In this document: positions 58,318 to 64,000 of the stretch, piece by piece
Layout of the letters: each line of letters starts with the position of its first letter
How positions within the stretch are numbered: position 1 is the stretch's first letter
Origin: Mayamaea pseudoterrestris
Taxonomy: Eukaryota > Bacillariophyta > Bacillariophyceae > Sellaphorales > Sellaphoraceae
DNA length: 64,000 nucleotides
Direction of reading: 5' to 3'
Assembly: GCA_027923505.1 (NCBI GenBank)
Contig: BROI01000008.1
Coordinates: 806,001-870,000 of the forward strand
Position numbers and translations under genes: made by a program
Notes under the pieces: generated by a model
Told to the model about the DNA's origin: nothing
What the model saw: the letters and a program-made list of their open reading frames with translations, nothing else
Database searches by the model: none

Positions 58318-59484
58318 ATGAGCGGCAACAATGATCCACTCGCCAATTCCCCGAGGGTGATGGAGCCATCTCCTCCTTCCCTTTTGAATCGATTCGCCGC
58401 GTCGGCTAGCTATTCCAACTTTGTATTCTTACCTGACTACACGGAACATCCTAAACCAAGACGGAGGATGCCAACACAAACGTTACCACCTCAAGCAACC
58501 AGCATTACAGAACCGGGAAGCGAAGATGCCGATGTTACTTTCATGCAAGACTTTATAGCCGGAGGCTTGGCTGGATCATGTTCAGTCATTATCGGACATC
58601 CACTAGATACAGCAAAAGTGAGGGTTCAGAACTCGCTCAGTGCCAATCCTACGTTTCTGTCAACCATTCGAGACTTTGGAGGCGTTTCGTCACTCTTTCG
58701 CGGCATGTCGGCGCCCCTCGGAACTGCTGCCTTGGTCAATGCCATTATATTTTCTTCATATGGTATGGCGTCAACGGCATACGACAAATACTATGCTGAC
58801 TCAATTTCTCCAGACGACAATTTTGCTGGCACGACGAATCATGACCCTTGGGAAAAGAGCATGCGATGCGGCATGTTTGCAGGCTTTGTTCAATGTTTCC
58901 TAATTGCGCCTATGGAACACGTAAAAATACGGCTTCAATGTCAGGAGACCGCTCCATCGGCTGCTTCCAAGTCGATGACAAAACCATTTTACAACGGTCC
59001 CATTCACGCCACACAACAGATTGTGAGTCAATACGGCATTGGAGGATTATACAAGGGTTGGTGGGCTACATTTTGGAGAGAGGTTCCAGCCTTTGGAGCT
59101 TACTTTGCAATCTACGATCTTGTCAAGGATCGGACGAATACGTTTTTGGCCAAGCAAGCGGGCATGGACCATGAAGCTCCGCCGAGCATGGCACACACGC
59201 ATACATGGTTGGCATCGGCATTGGCTGGAGGCGTGGCAGGATCATGTTCTTGGGGACTCATCATGCCCATGGATGTCATAAAGAGCCACATTCAAGCGGC
59301 GCCATTGGACGCGTCCATGACGATTCGCGGAGTGGCCACCAACATTTTGCAAACGCACGGGTGGCGCCACCTGTTTCGAGGTCTTGGCATTACACTAATT
59401 CGAGCCTTTCCCGTCAATGGAACCATTTTTCCAGTTTATGAATTTACTTTGATGCACATCAAGGAGCGCAAGTGGGGATACTAG
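58318..59484 (+). CDS. Mitochondrial carrier family protein (SLC25, carnitine/ornithine-like)
   Basis: 388 aa, single exon. Three carrier repeats, each with the P-x-D/E-x-x-K/R signature: HPLDTAKVRVQ, APMEHVKIRLQ and MPMDVIKSHIQ; each third ends with a glycine-rich LYKGWWAT or LFRGLGIT segment. Carriers exchange metabolites across the inner mitochondrial membrane; this pattern (QDFIAGGLAGSCSVIIGHPL, VPAFGAYFAIYD, AFPVNGTIFPVYEF) is closest to the basic amino acid/carnitine branch (SLC25A20/A29/A15). The ~75-residue N-terminal extension is polar and longer than usual. Substrate assignment is tentative. Confidence 0.9.
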   Translation: MSGNNDPLANSPRVMEPSPPSLLNRFAASASYSNFVFLPDYTEHPKPRRRMPTQTLPPQATSITEPGSEDADVTFMQDFIAGGLAGSCSVIIGHPLDTAKVRVQNSLSANPTFLSTIRDFGGVSSLFRGMSAPLGTAALVNAIIFSSYGMASTAYDKYYADSISPDDNFAGTTNHDPWEKSMRCGMFAGFVQCFLIAPMEHVKIRLQCQETAPSAASKSMTKPFYNGPIHATQQIVSQYGIGGLYKGWWATFWREVPAFGAYFAIYDLVKDRTNTFLAKQAGMDHEAPPSMAHTHTWLASALAGGVAGSCSWGLIMPMDVIKSHIQAAPLDASMTIRGVATNILQTHGWRHLFRGLGITLIRAFPVNGTIFPVYEFTLMHIKERKWGY

Positions 59485-60066
59485 TTGCGACCAAGTCGTG
59501 CCCGCTTTTGTTATTGGCTTTTCAGTGTCAAAATCATGTAAAATATTGTTTCCACCAGATAAATATTAGTTTGCTGCGCCATGGTGTGTCCACTGGCTAT
59601 GTAGCAACATAGCAAATGCGCTTGAAGGAAATGTGCTTGCTGGCTCCTTCCGTCGACTCGCGTTGATTAGCTAACGTCCATGCCAATTCTCACGACTGGA
59701 CACTCCTACATACGAAGCAACCTCTATCAAACCGGTATCATAAAGCTGCGCGAATCCCATCTTGTAACCTCCTAGGCTCACCTTTTGCGCATTAGAATGT
59801 AGTCCTCATCGAAGGAACGTCATCTTAACGTCTCCATGCACCTAAGGTGCACCTCAATTTGCAGTCTCAACCGTCGTACACTCCGATCCTACAGTGAAAG
59901 TGGGTCACGCCGGCTCATCACGGAGAAACCGCCAGACACGTGAGTTCCTTCGCACAAACCAAGCAACATCAAAACAAGCGACGAGCGACTGTACCATCTA
60001 CAAAGCGTAATAGCGTGCATTTCAACTACAACTATCGGTAGTCAGTCCAAGTGAAATACAGAGACC
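59485..60066. other. Intergenic between carrier and FEX genes
   Basis: 582 nt. It holds a perfect 10-bp palindrome AGGTGCACCT (59845-59854). No ORF, RNA gene or tandem repeat seen. Confidence 0.45.
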
Positions 60067-61662
60067 ATGCAGACTGAGCCAAGTGTTCCTGTCGATGGCG
60101 ATTTAACGGCCATGGAAGGTAACGACGAACGTGTGGTCGAACTGCCATGCAGCAGCGACAGTGATTGTTTTATCAGTGTAAAGGATTCTCCGACCAGACT
60201 TGCAGCCTGTGAAACTTATAAGCAACACACTACAGCATCAGCAGGCAGAATAAAAGAGTTAGGAGATTTGGATCGACTTGAAGATGGCCGAGACAATGAT
60301 GCGGATGATGATAGAATACGCTTGCAAGCAGCAGCAGAAGTCGACGACGCACCGTCATCATTGACGGAAGCTTTTCGCGAGGTGTTTCAGACAAGCCTTG
60401 CGGAGAAGAACACTGACGAGTCTTGCACTACAAGACTGGAGGAGCAGTTGAATTATTGGGAGCATATAGCCTACATATCCTGCTTTGCCCTTTTTGGAAC
60501 AGTTGTGCGGATCTATACGGCTCGATTCTTTGGATTGGACTGCGAATACAAGAACACTGCAATGGCTGTCAATGATTTTTTATCGCCTTTGACTGAACAC
60601 ATCTGCATTACGGCGTCGGGAAAAACGGCATCGACGGGTGGAGCGCTCTTTACGGACTTGCCCGCAAATATGATTGGATGCTTTCTCGCCGGTCTCTTGA
60701 CTCCATCCGTCGATGGACACAACCTGGCTTGGTTTCGAGCAGATCATCCGCTACAGCGACGCAAAGCATTTCATGCGGCACTTCGAATTGGTTTTTGCGG
60801 GTCTCTCACGACGTTTTCATCGTGGAATACGCAAATGGTTGTCATGATGGATGGGACAGCGACTGTTTTGGGAGCACAAGTGCCGGCGGCAATCTTTGGA
60901 TACTTGTTGGGGATTATGTGTCCACTTGCATCCTATTTCTTTGGAAGACATGTTTATGATTGGTGGCTGTTGATCCATCCGCAGCGCGATACTGTTAATG
61001 AGTCGGTCGAGCATGGGCAACTTATGCTATGTGCGACATCAGATTCTGACGTTGAATCGGCAGCGACGACAAGTGATGCACGATTTACGACGAGTCGACA
61101 ACGATGGTCAACCACCATGCACGCAATAGGGAATAAATGCTACAATTACTTTACGCGATTTATGGCGGCCATGGCTTTGACCGTAACACCGTTTGTTGTC
61201 GCGGCGCTTTTGGTTGGAGCCTTTGCCTTTGCAGGGCACGTCGAGAACATGCCCTTCTACAGGAAGATGTGGCTTTCGGCACTACTTGCGCCTTTTGGTG
61301 CAGTGCTTCGATGGTGGCTTGTTCAGTTCAATGATTCCAAAGGCTACTGGAAGTCGCTGGAGTTTCTTCCATGGGGGACGCTAACGGCGAATGTGCTTGG
61401 ATGTTTTGTGTCCATCCTTGCTGAAGCATTGAACGCAAAGTACTTTTCTATGGACGCAAGCATGCACAGCTCGATTCTCTCAGTCATTGTTTTGGCGTTG
61501 GAGGCGGGTTTTTCCGGTAGCCTCTCTACCGTTTCGACTCTAATCTCTGAATTGGCCACATTGAAGACGGTTGGGCGATCCTACATTTACGGCACGGCAA
61601 CTGTTGTTATGTCTTTGGTGATAGGCCTTGTTGTGTACTGTCCCATGACTCATAATATGTAA
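60067..61662 (+). CDS. Fluoride channel, fused two-domain CrcB/FLUC (FEX type)
   Basis: 531 aa, single exon. After ~145 acidic residues come two CrcB-like four-helix domains. Domain 1: ALFGTVVRIYTARFFG, LFTDLPANMIGCFLAGLL and RIGFCGSLTTFSSWNTQMVV. Domain 2: LLAPFGAVLRWWLVQFND, LPWGTLTANVLGCFVSILAE and EAGFSGSLSTVSTLISEL. The conserved asparagine (N-M-I-G, N-V-L-G) and G-x-x-G-S-x-[ST]-T-F/V-S motifs are those of FLUC channels, which export fluoride at the plasma membrane. Eukaryotic FEX has both domains in one chain with a linker helix, as here. The domains are separated by a ~75-residue serine-rich loop. Confidence 0.93.
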   Translation: MQTEPSVPVDGDLTAMEGNDERVVELPCSSDSDCFISVKDSPTRLAACETYKQHTTASAGRIKELGDLDRLEDGRDNDADDDRIRLQAAAEVDDAPSSLTEAFREVFQTSLAEKNTDESCTTRLEEQLNYWEHIAYISCFALFGTVVRIYTARFFGLDCEYKNTAMAVNDFLSPLTEHICITASGKTASTGGALFTDLPANMIGCFLAGLLTPSVDGHNLAWFRADHPLQRRKAFHAALRIGFCGSLTTFSSWNTQMVVMMDGTATVLGAQVPAAIFGYLLGIMCPLASYFFGRHVYDWWLLIHPQRDTVNESVEHGQLMLCATSDSDVESAATTSDARFTTSRQRWSTTMHAIGNKCYNYFTRFMAAMALTVTPFVVAALLVGAFAFAGHVENMPFYRKMWLSALLAPFGAVLRWWLVQFNDSKGYWKSLEFLPWGTLTANVLGCFVSILAEALNAKYFSMDASMHSSILSVIVLALEAGFSGSLSTVSTLISELATLKTVGRSYIYGTATVVMSLVIGLVVYCPMTHNM

Positions 61663-61763
61663 CAAAGATTGATTAATACCATTTACCACTGCTTAGTATG
61701 TCGATGTACATACACTACGCTATGCGTTGCACATCAACAATGCAAATGTAATTGCAGCTCTGC

Positions 61764-63707
61764 TCAACAGGCTTTGATAGACGGAGGCCGGAGGGCGAGA
61801 CTTTCAATCCAAAGGTAGCACTCTTCTTCCAAATGAAGATCGGGCAAAACATTTTCATCCATATGCGGTGATTTGAGACACGCAAGAATATGCTTGGCAG
61901 CGACATCGCAAGACTCCACTAGCGAAACTACAACCGGGGCCGTCCGAAGGCTGGCAAAGGTTCCAAGTTGATATTTTTCATAGAGCGTGAGACCCTTACG
62001 CAACGAGAATATACTCTGCAAAGCTGCCGGCACCAAAGTGGCCAAATCGTATCCTCTCCAGTCACGCACGACGCCATCAGTTTTGATGTCTTCAGCAATG
62101 AATCCCGACAACCCTTTTAAAGCCCAATCAGAACACTTCAAGAAAGCCGGACCAAGGGCCCAGTACTTTTCATCGATACCATTGTGTCCCTGGCGATTGG
62201 CCTCGGGATTAGAAATAAAGGTAAGCGAATTCCCCATAGCTCCCAGTAAAACGCAAAGACCCTTAACAAGCGCATAGCTCACAAGAGTGTTTTTGCAGCC
62301 ACACCGAGGCGCAAGCCACCTATTAGCTGCCAATGAGCGCGATCCTCCAATTGCTTCAAGTATTGCCATGCGAAATGCATCCTCCTCTAACGGTGTCTCA
62401 GTATACGCGCGAGGCATCGAAAGAAATGAGGGCGCAAGTGACTTTGACAACTCCATGCATCGCTTGTGTTCGCGTCGCTCATCGGTCCGCAATGTCTCCT
62501 GAATCTCCTTGGTAATATCCATGTCATACACTAAAGCCAGGATGATTGCGTGCATCCGCGTAGAAAACCTTGGCTCAGGGCAAATCTCGTCGATGGCCTG
62601 GGCAATGTCAAACGTCGCAAAGAGGCACAATTTTACGTAGCACTCCAAAGCAAAATATACAAGAAATGCGGTACCACAACTGTACAACAATAGCACAATA
62701 GATGCTATCGCGATACGCGGCTCCCTATGCGATGTCAGGATAGACCATGCGCCAATTGTTATAAACGGCGGAAGTATCGCTTGGGTCGCAAGTCCCCAAA
62801 TGTTGGATTTTTCCAAAGACTGACAGTTCTCGTACCACAATTCGTGAGCAAATAAGAATGGAATCGTACAGGCGACTGTCAAGCCGCAGGCAAGGGCAAT
62901 CATCATTGCTGAGTTGCTTTCGTTCGAGGCCGGAACATATACGCGGAGTGTTAAAGATAAATAAGCACCAGCGAGGACCGAAAACAGGAACTGCAAAACG
63001 ATGGAACGCATCGGCGGCCGCATGAACCGTCTTCCATGATAAGGCCGGTACAAAGCTGCAGATGGATCAGCGGAAGGTTCGGTCGGTGCACCGACCGATA
63101 AAGGCCATAAGTACAGTTTTCGGATGCTGGCGTCGAATCGGCTCATTAAAAGCGGCACCGTCGAAAGCCGCACTGAAGGACAGGAAAGACGGATGAGAAC
63201 ATACAAAAGTAGACGCAGTGCATACAACAAACGTGACTTACTGATTGATATCGGACTAACAAACCGCAGTACGACCACTACCTGCAGCAATGCCACACCA
63301 AATGAGAGGCGGAGAGAACTCCAAATGGCCTGCAATGCAGATGGAAAAACCCAAACGTCCATTGCAGCTGATGTACCAAAATATCGATTAACCAAGCAGC
63401 TAAAGGCAAACGAGTACATCGGAACGCGGCTAGCGCTTTCGCGTAGCCATTCATCGAGCGCTTTGTCTGATGAAGACAATTTTATCGCCAGGGAGACAGC
63501 CACAATCGAAAGAAAAGACGTCAATCCGACCGTCTGGAAACCCCTTTGATGAGTCAAGAGATTGATTACAAAAAAGGCTGTTTTCATCGCCATGGGAACA
63601 AGTTGAACGAAAAGAAATGTCTTTCCAATGATCGTCACAAGTCGCTGGTACATGTGATGCTGCGCTGCAGCTTGGAAAAGAGTCGGGCGCCAAGATGTAG
63701 AAGACAT
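61764..63707 (-). CDS. NDC1-like transmembrane nucleoporin
   Basis: 647 aa, single exon. The N-terminal half has about six hydrophobic helices (for example IVLQFLFSVLAGAYLSLTLR and ALACGLTVACTIPFLFAHEL) and the C-terminal half is soluble and helical. A segment near residue 540 (DWALKGLSGFIAEDIKTDGV, then LATLVPAALQSIFSLRKGLT) resembles the C-terminal NDC1 pattern ...W..GLS.LVA.S...D.FGVVQ..LPAILN.LL.L. Size also fits NDC1 (about 650-680 aa), which anchors nuclear pores and spindle pole bodies in the membrane. Resemblance is by eye and moderate. The 3' end converges with the FEX gene. Confidence 0.6.
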   Translation of the reverse strand: MSSTSWRPTLFQAAAQHHMYQRLVTIIGKTFLFVQLVPMAMKTAFFVINLLTHQRGFQTVGLTSFLSIVAVSLAIKLSSSDKALDEWLRESASRVPMYSFAFSCLVNRYFGTSAAMDVWVFPSALQAIWSSLRLSFGVALLQVVVVLRFVSPISISKSRLLYALRLLLYVLIRLSCPSVRLSTVPLLMSRFDASIRKLYLWPLSVGAPTEPSADPSAALYRPYHGRRFMRPPMRSIVLQFLFSVLAGAYLSLTLRVYVPASNESNSAMMIALACGLTVACTIPFLFAHELWYENCQSLEKSNIWGLATQAILPPFITIGAWSILTSHREPRIAIASIVLLLYSCGTAFLVYFALECYVKLCLFATFDIAQAIDEICPEPRFSTRMHAIILALVYDMDITKEIQETLRTDERREHKRCMELSKSLAPSFLSMPRAYTETPLEEDAFRMAILEAIGGSRSLAANRWLAPRCGCKNTLVSYALVKGLCVLLGAMGNSLTFISNPEANRQGHNGIDEKYWALGPAFLKCSDWALKGLSGFIAEDIKTDGVVRDWRGYDLATLVPAALQSIFSLRKGLTLYEKYQLGTFASLRTAPVVVSLVESCDVAAKHILACLKSPHMDENVLPDLHLEEECYLWIESLALRPPSIKAC

Positions 63708-63950
63708 GATTATAGATAAAGATCAGGTCGTTTCTGACTAGTCGTTAATCAAATGCGAAGGAGAGATTTAAGTGGTGCATCGTCTCCATCAGGGAAACGA
63801 GGTGCGAGAGTGAGCGATACGAGAGACGAGGGCGAATGCGAATGATACGCATTTTGCAAGTCTTCTTGTCGCAGCATGACCCACACATGTCATAACGGTA
63901 CTCAGTCGCTTGATGCGACCGCGCATTATTTATTTTTTGTCACCATCACC
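63708..63950. promoter_or_regulatory. Divergent region at the right edge
   Basis: 243 nt between the NDC1-like ATG and an ATG at 63951 on the other strand. TATTTATTTTTTG just before the latter is AT-rich; no clear motif. Confidence 0.35.
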
Positions 63951-64000
63951 ATGGCGCACCCGCCATCGCCGACAACTGCAGCACCTACCGGGGCGAAGTT
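63951..64000 (+). CDS. Possible start of a plus-strand gene (window edge)
   Basis: ATG in a CACCATGG context followed by MAHPPSPTTAAPTGAK without a stop to the edge. Too short to name. Confidence 0.35.
   Translation, partial: MAHPPSPTTAAPTGAK

Noticed and set aside
59845-59854. Palindrome AGGTGCACCT as an operator
   Set aside because: A single 10-bp palindrome in 582 nt could be chance; no second copy or conserved position supports a site.

Overview
The window is nuclear DNA of a photosynthetic eukaryote with a red-lineage secondary plastid, most likely an ochrophyte (stramenopile) alga. Plastid proteins (a light-harvesting protein, a PsbM-like subunit, an aspartyl protease) start with an ER-type signal peptide followed by an A/S-F-A-P motif, as expected for bipartite targeting. 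Genes are dense, lie on both strands, are often under 300 bases apart, and have few short introns (about 60-110 nt, GT-AG). I cannot name a genus. All calls rest on reading the translations; no database search was possible.

Layout. 1-8.3 kb: kinetochore protein Nuf2 (partial), an ACT-domain TKL kinase with a 17-nt exon, a PPIL3-type cyclophilin and a sugar porter. 8.7-12.2 kb: PsbM-like photosystem II subunit, LHC protein and an FtsJ-type cap 2'-O-methyltransferase. 12.3-13.6 kb: two truncated, frame-disrupted gene remnants facing each other, an MGDG synthase 5' part and a ThiD-ThiE thiamine gene. 13.8-23.4 kb: NAD-dependent reductase, PRPP synthetase, membrane RING-H2 protein, a small membrane protein gene disrupted by an 8-bp duplication, p24 cargo receptor, amino acid transporter and a transcriptional-type cyclin. 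23.7-36.4 kb: an NBAS/Sec39-like tether of 2070 aa, SLC35-type transporter, poly(A) polymerase, J-protein and a short Beclin/Atg6. 36.6-42.3 kb: an 1899-aa protein with about 45 IQ motifs.

42.7-55.1 kb holds three AIM24-family genes. A nearly whole, recent Ty1/copia element (45,007-53,483, minus strand, with near-identical LTRs and a CAAAT target duplication) sits between the second and third. The remainder carries an alpha-kinase, a plastid aspartyl protease, a mitochondrial carrier, a two-domain fluoride channel (FEX/CrcB), an NDC1-like nucleoporin and the start of another gene.

The least expected structure is a 42-bp tandem repeat found as two separate arrays (18.06-18.27 kb and 31.24-31.41 kb). 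Each lies between two divergently transcribed genes and shares a 28-nt core beginning TGACGCAG. A set of short hairpins lies between the retroelement and the third AIM24 gene.

Several genes serve housekeeping cell biology (kinetochore, Golgi-ER tethering, autophagy, nuclear pore, mRNA capping and polyadenylation) and plastid function, but I see no single pathway linking neighbours apart from the AIM24 cluster.
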